Shown here piece after piece: positions 6,571 through 13,562 of a stretch of DNA of 27,118 nucleotides; within the stretch, counting starts at the first letter, position 1, and each line of letters starts with the position of its first letter. The notes under the pieces were generated by a model, which ran no database searches, was not told where the DNA came from, and saw only the letters and a list, made by a program, of their open reading frames with translations. Source of the DNA: Methanosarcinaceae archaeon (GTDB lineage Archaea; Halobacteriota; Methanosarcinia; Methanosarcinales; Methanosarcinaceae); assembly GCA_030655675.1 (NCBI GenBank), contig JAUSPM010000124.1, positions 1 through 27,118 on the forward strand, given 5' to 3'. The position numbers were made by a program, and so were the translations under genes.

Positions 6571-7971
6571 TCATCCCATCCCATCCCCATTCCCCCGCAC
6601 CAGCGAGGCCAGAACACCCACTGCACAGATTCCCGCAGCAACCATGAATGCATCATGATAACCACTCAAAAATGCTGGGATGTATGATATTCCAAGTGCT
6701 TCGTTCAATTGGAGTCCTCTTGTGAATACGGCGCTGGATATGGCTATTCCTGTGACCATTCCAAGATTGCGCATTATTCCAAGCAGACTGCCGGCAATAC
6801 CCAGGCGGTTCTTTGGAACTGATCCCATTATGATACTGTTGTTTGGTGACTGGAACATTCCCATGCCCAATCCCACCATGCCCAGCCTGATGACTATATC
6901 AAGGAAAGTGGATTCCTGGCCCAGATTGCCAAGGAGATAGAGGGCTAGACATGTAATGGCCATTCCTATGCTGCTCAGCATGAACGAACTTGTTTTATCG
7001 GACAAAATGCCGCTAACGGGTGCTACCACTGCCATCACAAGCGGAACTGCTATAAGAGCCATTCCAACATGGCTTGTAGTGTAGCCCAGAACCTCTTCCA
7101 TATAAAATGGCATCATAAGAATTACTACAAACATAGCCACAAAGCTCAAAAAACTGCTTGCATTTGATGCTGAGAATGGCCTGTTCTTGAACAGGGAAAG
7201 TTCCACCATCGGATGGCTGACTTTGTACTCGGTGTATAGGAATATCATCAGGGATATCACAAAAATGCTGAAAAGAGCAATTATTGGGGGCGAGTTCCAG
7301 CCCATTCCCTGGCCCTGTGTGATGGCCATCATCAATGATGTCACACTTATGAACATTAAAAATGCACCGGAGATGTCGAATTTTTGTCCTTTGTGAAGTT
7401 CTTCGGATTCGAGGACTTTCAAGGCATAGACAGCTGCTAAAATACCGATCGGGATATTGATGTAGAATATACTCTGCCATCCTATCAGATCGATCAGGAA
7501 TCCTCCAAGGGCGGGACCTGCCATGGAACCTACACTGACCACGGTGCCGATAATTCCCATTGCTTTACCACGCTCTGTATGCGGGAATGCGAATGTGACA
7601 ATTGCAGTACTCGTAGCCATTATCATGGCAGCACCGAAGCCCTGCACAACCCTGAAGGCTATTAACTGACCTACTGATGTGGATAGACTACAAAGACCTG
7701 ATCCGAAACTGAAAACCAATAGACCTGCTGCAAACATATTTTTCCGGCCATACATGTCTGAAAGCCGGCCGAGTGTCAGGAGTAATACTGTGATAGTAAG
7801 CAGGTAGGAAAGTATGACCCATGATGCGGTAGGGATATCGGTGTCGAATAATCTGGTTAGTGTTGGCAGTGCAATGTTTACTATGCTGCCATCAAGGGTT
7901 GCCATAAATATGCCGATCGACACTGCAAGCATGGCTTTCCATTTGTATTTTGGGTCAGGGTTGTTTTCCAT
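6571..7971 (-). CDS. MFS transporter, DHA2 (EmrB/QacA) drug:H+ antiporter family
   Basis: A 466-residue integral membrane exporter of the major facilitator superfamily, 14-helix DHA2 type. The N-terminus has FMATLDGSIVNIALPTL, the DHA2 motif in helix 1. Motif A, LGRLSDMYGRK, lies between helices 2 and 3. Helix 5 carries GPALGGFLID (motif C-like), and YINIPIGI follows. The end of helix 14 is followed by a short Gly-rich tail. Expected role is proton-driven efflux of hydrophobic compounds, and the substrate is unknown. It stands alone on the minus strand between the SulP/Usp pair and the small membrane protein array, which is divergently transcribed from it. Confidence 0.93.
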   Translation of the reverse strand: MENNPDPKYKWKAMLAVSIGIFMATLDGSIVNIALPTLTRLFDTDIPTASWVILSYLLTITVLLLTLGRLSDMYGRKNMFAAGLLVFSFGSGLCSLSTSVGQLIAFRVVQGFGAAMIMATSTAIVTFAFPHTERGKAMGIIGTVVSVGSMAGPALGGFLIDLIGWQSIFYINIPIGILAAVYALKVLESEELHKGQKFDISGAFLMFISVTSLMMAITQGQGMGWNSPPIIALFSIFVISLMIFLYTEYKVSHPMVELSLFKNRPFSASNASSFLSFVAMFVVILMMPFYMEEVLGYTTSHVGMALIAVPLVMAVVAPVSGILSDKTSSFMLSSIGMAITCLALYLLGNLGQESTFLDIVIRLGMVGLGMGMFQSPNNSIIMGSVPKNRLGIAGSLLGIMRNLGMVTGIAISSAVFTRGLQLNEALGISYIPAFLSGYHDAFMVAAGICAVGVLASLVRGNGDGMG

Positions 7972-8097
7972 TTGTATCGGGTGTGATTGATGATTTTATC
8001 TTATTTTATGTTGTTGATGTTGCAGAATGTGGCTGTTTCGTGTATTGTGACTGTGCATATACTTATGGTATGTGGTATATTTCTAACAAAATCGGTC

Positions 8098-8107
8098 ATT
8101 TTAAATA
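8098..8107 (+). promoter_or_regulatory. TATA box of the small membrane protein array
   Basis: TTTTAAATAG lies about 60 bases ahead of the first ATG (8167) in the divergent gap between the MFS gene and the array. AAGGGAGA at 8153-8160 supplies a ribosome binding site. The predicted leader of about 40 bases could hold an operator for the XRE protein encoded at the end of the array. Confidence 0.45.
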
Positions 8108-8166
8108 GTTTGGTGTTAGATATAATTAACATATGCTTAAAGTAACTTAAACAAGGGAGATTAATA

Positions 8167-8550
8167 ATGAATAAATCTAACAGGATATTGATATTGGGTT
8201 TGATTTTTGGAATTGCTGCCGTTGCCCTATATTCTTATGGGGATATGGTTGGAGGAAATATGATGGCTGCTGCTGTAATTGGATTGTCTGTAAGTTACAT
8301 TATGCGAAAAGCAATGTTAAAAGATGAACTTAAAAAAGACGAAATGGTCAAGAAAATTTCCGGCATGTCTTCGGATATTGCATTGTATCTTTCAATCATA
8401 TCAATTGGATTATTGACAATAGTGTTGCATTTTCTTCCAACCGTTTTTGATGTATTCGAAGTATTGGGTATTTTACTGGCGGTTATGTTAATGTCAAAGA
8501 TCGTACTTCAAATTTATTATACGAAAATGAAAGACGAAATTGGTTTTTGA
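8167..8550 (+). CDS. Small four-helix membrane protein, DUF2178-like (array copy 1)
   Basis: A 127-residue integral membrane protein with helices near 7-25, 29-47, 70-90 and 98-117. Between helices 2 and 3 is a charged loop (KDELKKDEMVKKISGMSSD), the divergent form of the PDER...KAG loop found in the other copies. The C-terminus ends YYTKMKDEIGF and lacks the KKGDLE tail. It leads an array of eight related genes and is the most divergent. The 18-base gap to copy 2 carries the same GGTGATCTGGA ribosome binding site that later copies have inside their coding sequence. I recall this architecture as DUF2178, often found next to small XRE regulators. The function is unknown. Confidence 0.82.
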   Translation: MNKSNRILILGLIFGIAAVALYSYGDMVGGNMMAAAVIGLSVSYIMRKAMLKDELKKDEMVKKISGMSSDIALYLSIISIGLLTIVLHFLPTVFDVFEVLGILLAVMLMSKIVLQIYYTKMKDEIGF

Positions 8551-8568
8551 CAGAAAAGGTGATCTGGA

Positions 8569-8961
8569 ATGAAATTCAGAAAAGATAAATACATTTTGAG
8601 ATTCATGTCAATGAGTATTGGAATGATAGTTGCCGGCATACTTTTGGGTATTTTTGTGCCTTCCTTTGCTGGAGTTGGCCTTATCATGGCTGGCATGATA
8701 TTGAGTGTCATGGGTGTTTATGCAGCAACAAAACCGATGGAATATTTTATGCCTGATGAGAGGATTAATAAAAATACGGATAAGGCAGGCCATCATGCAT
8801 TCTGGATAATGGTAAATGTTGTTATTATCCTTAATCTGATTGACACATTTACTTCAGTATCTATTGAATATAATATTGCAGGTCTTTTGATTCTCTTTAT
8901 AGGTATCTATTCATTTTGGATTCTTGGATGGTTTTATAACAAAAAAGGTGATCTGGAATGA
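8569..8961 (+). CDS. Small four-helix membrane protein, DUF2178-like (array copy 2)
   Basis: A 130-residue paralogue with four predicted helices. The N-terminus is MKFRKDKYILRF, then helices 1-2 (about 13-52), the cytosolic signature MPDERINKNTDKAGHHAFW (about 64-82), helices 3-4, and the tail YNKKGDLE. It is very similar to copy 5 (9781-10170) along its whole length, suggesting a recent duplication or gene conversion. Its stop overlaps the start of copy 3 (ATGA), and the DNA for the GDLE tail contains the next ribosome binding site. Confidence 0.85.
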   Translation: MKFRKDKYILRFMSMSIGMIVAGILLGIFVPSFAGVGLIMAGMILSVMGVYAATKPMEYFMPDERINKNTDKAGHHAFWIMVNVVIILNLIDTFTSVSIEYNIAGLLILFIGIYSFWILGWFYNKKGDLE

Positions 8962-9416
8962 AATTGATTAACAATAAAAGGTATACTGTTCTATTGGTGC
9001 TGGGGCTTCTCGACATCATGATCGGCTTAGCTGAAATGTTGAAGATAATTCCACATTCGGGGACGACGACTCCCGGTGTTTCGATGATGGGGGCGGGGAT
9101 AATAATTCTCATACTAGGGTTATATCTATCAAAAACCCCTGAATCAGAGTCAATGCCAGATGAGCGGACAATGAAACGCGACATGAAAGTTCAGTCAACT
9201 ACATTTGGAATAATTCTTGCCTACGTGACAGTGCTTTTGCTGATGGATGTGAGTTGGTCTTCGAATTCGATTAATATGGGTGATTTTTTCTTGATCTTTA
9301 GTCGTCCTGAGGACATGTCTGTTCTTTTCTCAAGATACATGTCGATTATATTTGTGGCAATAATCTCTGTAGTTGCTCTTACGTTTTATTATAATAAAAA
9401 AGGTGATCTTGAATGA
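8958..9416 (+). CDS. Small four-helix membrane protein, DUF2178-like (array copy 3)
   Basis: A 152-residue paralogue, the longest in the array. It has helices near 9-30 and 37-56, a loop with MPDERTMKRDMK (about 69-80), helix 3, a longer extracytoplasmic loop (about 105-125) than its neighbours, helix 4 and the tail YYNKKGDLE. The longer outer loop could distinguish its partner or ligand. It overlaps copy 2 and copy 4 by four bases each, so expression is coupled. Confidence 0.83.
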   Translation: MKLINNKRYTVLLVLGLLDIMIGLAEMLKIIPHSGTTTPGVSMMGAGIIILILGLYLSKTPESESMPDERTMKRDMKVQSTTFGIILAYVTVLLLMDVSWSSNSINMGDFFLIFSRPEDMSVLFSRYMSIIFVAIISVVALTFYYNKKGDLE

Positions 9417-9784
9417 AATTTAACAATAAAGTCGTTTTTAAAATCGAATTGTTTCTTGGAATGGTGTTTATGACCGTCGGTATTTATCTGGATATATCTG
9501 CGGCAGTCGGCGTAGGCATTTACATCATGATATCCGGTATGTACAAATACACAAAATACGGTGACCACCCCCTATATGATGAGCGGACTAAAAAAATGTC
9601 TGGATACGCGGCGAGTTCAACACTATTAGCCTTGATGCTGTCAATGGCAACGCTCATGATAGCTGACGAGCTCAAGTTATTGATTCTGACAGGGCCCCAT
9701 GTTCTTGCGATTCTCTTTTTTGTTATGGTTCTTTTTTTGAACTTATCGCTCTGGTATTTTAACAGGAAGGAGGACGTGGAATGA
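9413..9784 (+). CDS. Small four-helix membrane protein, DUF2178-like (array copy 4)
   Basis: A 123-residue paralogue with four hydrophobic helices. The loop is LYDERTKKMSGYAASS instead of the PDERxxKNTxKAG form, and the tail is FNRKEDVE. Because the tail differs, the embedded ribosome binding site also differs: AAGGAGGA (9767-9773) replaces GGTGAT. The embedded site has therefore been kept as a strong Shine-Dalgarno although the tail changed. Four-base overlaps join it to copies 3 and 5. Confidence 0.82.
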   Translation: MKFNNKVVFKIELFLGMVFMTVGIYLDISAAVGVGIYIMISGMYKYTKYGDHPLYDERTKKMSGYAASSTLLALMLSMATLMIADELKLLILTGPHVLAILFFVMVLFLNLSLWYFNRKEDVE

Positions 9785-10170
9785 AATTCAGGACAGATAA
9801 ATATATTTTGATACCCATATCAATGGCCATAGGGATGGTAATTGCTGGCATACTTTTGAGTTATCTTATGCCTTCTTTTTCCGGAGTTGGCCTTATTATA
9901 GCTGGCACAATGTTGATTGTTACGGGTGTTTATGTAGCAACAAAACCGATAGAACATTTTATGCCAGATGAAAGGATTAATAAAAATACGGACAAGGCAG
10001 GCTATCATGCGTTCTGGATAATGGCATCTGTTGTTATTATCCTTAATCTGATAGACATGTTTACTTCAGTATCTATTGAATATAAGTATGCAGGCCATTT
10101 GATATTCATAATCGGTATCTTTTCACTTTACACTCTTCGATGGTACTACAACAAAAAAGGTGGTCTGTAA
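9781..10170 (+). CDS. Small four-helix membrane protein, DUF2178-like (array copy 5)
   Basis: A 129-residue paralogue and near-twin of copy 2. Both share MKFR-DKYIL, PSF-GVGLI-AG, the loop MPDERINKNTDKAG, and NLIDxFTSVSIEY. The tail is RWYYNKKGGL, and the junction to copy 6 is TAATG (one shared base) instead of ATGA. The ribosome binding site is GGTGGT (10159-10164), consistent with the change of GD to GG in the protein tail. Confidence 0.85.
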   Translation: MKFRTDKYILIPISMAIGMVIAGILLSYLMPSFSGVGLIIAGTMLIVTGVYVATKPIEHFMPDERINKNTDKAGYHAFWIMASVVIILNLIDMFTSVSIEYKYAGHLIFIIGIFSLYTLRWYYNKKGGL

Positions 10171-10568
10171 TGAAATTCAGAAAAGATAAATACATTTTAC
10201 GCTTCTTTGGAATGAGTTTGAGTATGATTTTATTAGGTACAATTATATCCATTTTTATCAAGTCAATGTTTTTCATCGGAGGCGGACTTATTCTAGGGGG
10301 ATTTGTTCTGTTAGTAAGCGGTTTGTACGTCTCCACAAAACCTATTGAATATTTTATGCCTGACGAGAGAATTAAAAAAAATACCGCTATAGCAGGATAT
10401 CATGCGTTTTGGTTGGTACTTTTGATAATTACTATTTTTAATATGATTGAAATGTCCTCTCCATCGTCTGTAAAATATCTTGATGCGAGTACTGTAATAA
10501 TGCTCGTTGGTGTATACTCTTTTTTGTCACTCAGATGGTACTATAACAAAAAAGGTGATCTGGAATGA
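10170..10568 (+). CDS. Small four-helix membrane protein, DUF2178-like (array copy 6)
   Basis: A 132-residue paralogue. The open frame extends upstream to 10140 but lies inside copy 5 there. ATG 10170 matches the MKFRKDKYILRF start of the other copies and follows GGTGGT. Four helices, the loop MPDERIKKNTAIAGYHAFW, and the tail RWYYNKKGDLE are present. It overlaps copy 7 by four bases. Confidence 0.84.
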   Translation: MKFRKDKYILRFFGMSLSMILLGTIISIFIKSMFFIGGGLILGGFVLLVSGLYVSTKPIEYFMPDERIKKNTAIAGYHAFWLVLLIITIFNMIEMSSPSSVKYLDASTVIMLVGVYSFLSLRWYYNKKGDLE

Positions 10569-10978
10569 AATTCAGGACAGATAAGGATATCATAAAATTT
10601 ATTGGAATCAGCCTGTGCATTATTCTAGCTGGAATTATTATTTTCTTGTTTATCGAATCAATTAATGTTTTTGGTTTCATTCTTATTTTAGGTGGACTTA
10701 TTGGAGTGGTAACAGGTTTGAGCGTAGCTGCGAAACCCAAATGTGATCTAATTGAAGACGAAAGGTCTGTTAGAGTTAGGGAAAAAGCAGGATATTCTGC
10801 GTTTATTGCAATGCTGTCGATTGCAGCAATGATCCTAACTCTAAGAATGCTAAAATTATCTCCCGCATTAACTCCTTCGAGAGAATTAGCTGATGGGCTT
10901 CAGAGCATGTGGGCTATAGGGCTATGGATTTACATTGCACTCATGTGGTACTACAACAAAAAAGGTGATGCAGAATGA
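10565..10978 (+). CDS. Small four-helix membrane protein, DUF2178-like (array copy 7)
   Basis: A 137-residue paralogue that pairs with copy 8. Both have the loop IEDERSVR-KEKAGYSA instead of MPDERIxKNTxKAG, and both carry the outer-loop segment KxSPxLTPSxxxxDG. The start is MKFRTDKDIIKFIGIS and the tail MWYYNKKGDAE. Copies 7 and 8 thus form a subfamily distinct from copies 2, 5 and 6. Four-base overlaps flank it on both sides. Confidence 0.84.
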   Translation: MKFRTDKDIIKFIGISLCIILAGIIIFLFIESINVFGFILILGGLIGVVTGLSVAAKPKCDLIEDERSVRVREKAGYSAFIAMLSIAAMILTLRMLKLSPALTPSRELADGLQSMWAIGLWIYIALMWYYNKKGDAE

Positions 10979-11382
10979 AATTCAGGAGAGATGGACGGAT
11001 CTTAAAATTTATGGGTATCAGTTTAGGAGTTATCCTGGTTGGAATACTTATATTACAATTTCTTCAACCGATCGCTATTATCGGAATTACTTTCATTTCG
11101 TGTGGTTTAGTAGGATTTATGGTTGGTTTGCGCATATCTTCAAAACCTGTAGATTATTTCATAGAAGATGAGCGAAGTGTTAGGATCAAGGAAAAAGCAG
11201 GGTATAGTGCTTACGGAGTAATGACGTCTGTGGCTGTAATAATAATGTTTCTTGGGATGGTGAAGATATCTCCATCGTTAACCCCTTCCGGCGATTTTAT
11301 TGATGGAGCTCTTGTGATGTGGGTTATCGGATTGTATACTTTCATAATCCTTAGATGGTACTACAGTAAGACAGGTGAGTAA
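10975..11382 (+). CDS. Small four-helix membrane protein, DUF2178-like (array copy 8)
   Basis: A 135-residue paralogue closest to copy 7, with loop FIEDERSVRIKEKAGYSA and outer-loop KISPSLTPSGDFIDG. The tail is RWYYSKTGE, shortened relative to the others. The GGTGAG that encodes its last residues contains the GTG start of the XRE regulator, so the two overlap by eight bases. It is the last membrane protein of the array. Confidence 0.84.
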   Translation: MKFRRDGRILKFMGISLGVILVGILILQFLQPIAIIGITFISCGLVGFMVGLRISSKPVDYFIEDERSVRIKEKAGYSAYGVMTSVAVIIMFLGMVKISPSLTPSGDFIDGALVMWVIGLYTFIILRWYYSKTGE

Positions 11383-11578
11383 GCTGAGAACTATAATAAA
11401 GGAGTTTAGGGCAAAGTTCGATCTGACTCAAAAGGATCTTGCAGATAAAGTAGGGGTGAGAAGGGAGACCATTGTCTTTTTGGAGAAGGGAAAATATAAT
11501 CCATCATTGAAACTTGCATATGACATAGCTAAAGTGTTCGAATCAACGATAGAAGAGGTCTTTTTCTTCGACGATTAA
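11375..11578 (+). CDS. Small XRE/Cro-CI family transcriptional regulator
   Basis: A 67-residue stand-alone helix-turn-helix protein. The HTH covers about residues 8-62 (LTQKDLADKVGVRRETIVFLEKGKYNPSLKLAYDIAKVF), ending in EEVFFFDD. It resembles the small YozG-type regulators that commonly accompany DUF2178-like membrane proteins in archaea. The start is GTG 11375 inside the end of copy 8, giving MSKLRTIIKEF. Being last in the operon, it would report on transcription of the whole array and probably autoregulates from the leader near 8098-8166. That role is inference. Confidence 0.9.
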   Translation: MSKLRTIIKEFRAKFDLTQKDLADKVGVRRETIVFLEKGKYNPSLKLAYDIAKVFESTIEEVFFFDD

Positions 11579-11639
11579 ATTTAGGTTGTCTGCGGCGGGT
11601 TTAAGGTTGTTATGGGTTTTGTTGGCGGGATTTATTGTT

Positions 11640-11761
11640 TTCCAGTACGCAAGGAAATAGAGGGAATTGGCATGGCAATAAATGTGGCGGAAACAGTACT
11701 GAAAGTTGGGAAATGGTTCATGGATGCAGATATAATCCAAGTCGTTAATATGGAAGTGTGA
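11640..11761 (+). pseudogene. Broken remnant of the HTH / membrane protein junction
   Basis: An ATG at 11672 opens a 29-residue frame beginning MAINVAETVLKVGKWF and stopping at 11761. Its first codons and the roughly 25 bases before the ATG match the junction at 12836-12880, where the intact HTH gene ends and the membrane protein begins MTINVAETVRKLMGW. The similarity stops after about 20 codons. This segment is probably the scar of a second copy of that two-gene module. It may still make a short peptide, since GAGGG precedes the ATG. Confidence 0.55.
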
Positions 11762-12261
11762 CATTGACAGATATCAAAGACTATGCGTCTGGAAAGATAT
11801 TTTCTTACATGAAAAATATCGATTTATGCATAAAGCTCATTAAAATCCCTTTAATTGGCACTTTTATTAGAAAAAAATTCGAAAGCAAAGCAATGAACAA
11901 ATGCGGACAATTTGTTCTCACATCTCCTGAAAGTATTACGAGTTTGATATCCTCAGCAGAACTGGTTGCTGCCGGTCCAAGAATTTGTTATGACCTCTAT
12001 AAAACAGATTTAACCCATGCCGTTTTTCTTAACGAATTGGCAGAAGCAATGATTGTAGCGGGATTTGCCAGCAAAGTTACGAAAGAAGATGCAATTAAAA
12101 TTATGTTGGGTGAGAATGAAAGTTCTCGCCCTAAATTAGTATCGTATGTTTCCGGAAAACCGTTGGAATTGTGCAACCAATCAGTTCAAACATGTAGTTT
12201 ATGGAAACTTAAACGGGCTGGGATTGATATTATGCAAAAGGAGGATCTCATCAAAATTTAA
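11758..12261 (+). CDS. Hypothetical protein of unknown family
   Basis: A 167-residue protein that I do not recognise. The proposed start GTG 11758 overlaps the stop of the short remnant ORF, and there is no clear Shine-Dalgarno, so the real start may be later, for example ATG at codon 18. The N-terminal 45 residues contain a weakly hydrophobic, lysine-rich stretch (LCIKLIKIPLIGTFIRKKF). The remainder looks globular and soluble, with helices such as HAVFLNELAEAMIVAGFASKVTKED and scattered cysteines (KCGQF, RICYDL, ELCNQSVQTCS) that could bind metal. It is followed by 149 bases with the promoter of the next pair. Confidence 0.6.
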   Translation: MTLTDIKDYASGKIFSYMKNIDLCIKLIKIPLIGTFIRKKFESKAMNKCGQFVLTSPESITSLISSAELVAAGPRICYDLYKTDLTHAVFLNELAEAMIVAGFASKVTKEDAIKIMLGENESSRPKLVSYVSGKPLELCNQSVQTCSLWKLKRAGIDIMQKEDLIKI

Positions 12262-12380
12262 CGACATGAGGGTGGGATCATACATGAATTCCGGTTGATG
12301 GTGCTCGTTTTGTAATATGATTTTGTTGTGATTAGTTATAATTAGAATGCATCAAAATATAAATTTATACAGTCGACATG

Positions 12381-12389
12381 CTTAAATAG
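12381..12389 (+). promoter_or_regulatory. TATA box, probably leaderless, for HTH gene
   Basis: CTTAAATAG is centred about 26 bases before ATG 12411. No purine-rich ribosome binding site lies between them, so transcription should begin at or very near the start codon. An AT-rich stretch at 12355-12372 lies just upstream. Confidence 0.5.
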
Positions 12390-12410
12390 TCAACACGCAT
12401 ACATTGACCT

Positions 12411-12857
12411 ATGTTCCTGCCAATAGACGAAAAGCAATTCAAGTTTTGGAAACTCCGGCGTGACGGACTTCCCAACATTAATATTGCACGCTTGTTCAAC
12501 ATCTCACGACAGGCGGTATCCAAAGCGCTCATCAGTATGGATCAGCGTATTGAGGATACACTGCTTGAGATGGCGCAGTCAAACCAGATCGAGATGTTGG
12601 GCATGAATGCCGAGCGTGGCATCCTGTTTGGCCATTCGATGCCGTTTAATGCCAATGCCATTATATTCGTATCTGCAAAACATGGGGTGCAGGTGTGGTA
12701 CGAGCACGAAGGGGATTGTAATGCATGCAGCAGGTATACGCAGTGCATCGAACTTTTGTGGGACTTTGCAGACGAGATGAAGATCAAACTTGAAAGAACG
12801 GACGACCCCACAAAACTGGCTGAGGAACTGTTTGGGAAATTGAGGGCGTTGGTATGA
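12411..12857 (+). CDS. HTH transcriptional regulator with C-terminal cysteine knuckle
   Basis: A 148-residue protein. A sigma70-region-4/LuxR-like helix-turn-helix covers about residues 10-50 (FWKLRRDGLPNINIARLFNISRQAVSKAL). The middle holds an amphipathic helix and a beta segment (NANAIIFVSAKHGVQVWYEHEG). Cys103-x2-Cys106-x5-Cys112 (CNACSRYTQC) suggests a zinc or other metal site, possibly redox-sensing. A helical C-terminus follows. Its last codons overlap the start of the membrane protein gene (ATGA), so the two are coupled. The same architecture is common in Methanosarcinales, as far as I recall, but the target genes are unknown. Confidence 0.82.
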   Translation: MFLPIDEKQFKFWKLRRDGLPNINIARLFNISRQAVSKALISMDQRIEDTLLEMAQSNQIEMLGMNAERGILFGHSMPFNANAIIFVSAKHGVQVWYEHEGDCNACSRYTQCIELLWDFADEMKIKLERTDDPTKLAEELFGKLRALV

Positions 12858-13462
12858 CAATAAATGTGGCAGAAACTGTACGGAAATTGATGGGATGGTG
12901 CCCGAATGCGAGTACGATTAAGTACAAGGAAAGCATGCACTTCGATGCACCGCAGATGAATGCTCCTGATATCGGCAGTGGTTCAATTCATGCGGTTAAC
13001 GGATGGTTGAACATATACCGCAATCGTGTTTTGTCGATTTCAGTAATTCTCACGCTTATGGCGATTGGCTTTTTCATAACTGCCGGAATGTACGATTTGG
13101 ACATGTTCTTAACAGGTGTTATCGCAGGTTTGTTATCCAGTTTTGCCACATGGTTTAGCGAATGGCGCAGACTTAACAAGGCTGCCGCTGGAAAGTTTGT
13201 TTCACAAAAACTTACGCTAAAACGAAAAGAAGTTCAACTATTAGTTTTGATAAGTCTGATTGCTCTTGTATCATTTTTCATTGGTTTTTTAGCATGGAAG
13301 AGCAATACGGATATACAAGGAGTGTTCGCTTTTGTATCCGGTTTGGCTTTACCTGTCTGGACACAATACTTTGAAGTGATATACTGGGAACGGAAGAATG
13401 GGAAGACTCTGATTGTGGATAAGACATCATTTTACGCGGTGGATGCCCCAATCGGAAAATGA
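12854..13462 (+). CDS. Membrane protein paired with HTH regulator (DUF1673-like?)
   Basis: A 202-residue protein. The N-terminal 45 residues are soluble and begin MTINVAETVRKLMGWCPNAS. Two hydrophobic segments follow at about 55-75 and 80-97, then a basic loop (about 98-125), then two more at about 126-148 and 152-172, and a short C-terminal tail with VIYWERKNGKTLIVDKTSFY. I recall the N-terminal NVAETVRKLMGWCPN from Methanosarcina membrane proteins annotated DUF1673, but could not check. It overlaps the HTH gene by four bases and may control or respond to it. Confidence 0.75.
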   Translation: MTINVAETVRKLMGWCPNASTIKYKESMHFDAPQMNAPDIGSGSIHAVNGWLNIYRNRVLSISVILTLMAIGFFITAGMYDLDMFLTGVIAGLLSSFATWFSEWRRLNKAAAGKFVSQKLTLKRKEVQLLVLISLIALVSFFIGFLAWKSNTDIQGVFAFVSGLALPVWTQYFEVIYWERKNGKTLIVDKTSFYAVDAPIGK

Positions 13463-13562
13463 TTAAACTTTAGTTCTACATTGCAAATAGTAGCCCTGTT
13501 CCGCCAAGACAACAAACTCGTCAGATGCGGATACTGGATTTCTGGTATAACATACCTCATTA

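Noticed and set aside
7013..7480. 155-residue minus-strand ORF inside the MFS gene
   Set aside because: Out-of-frame shadow of the transporter with no recognisable domain.
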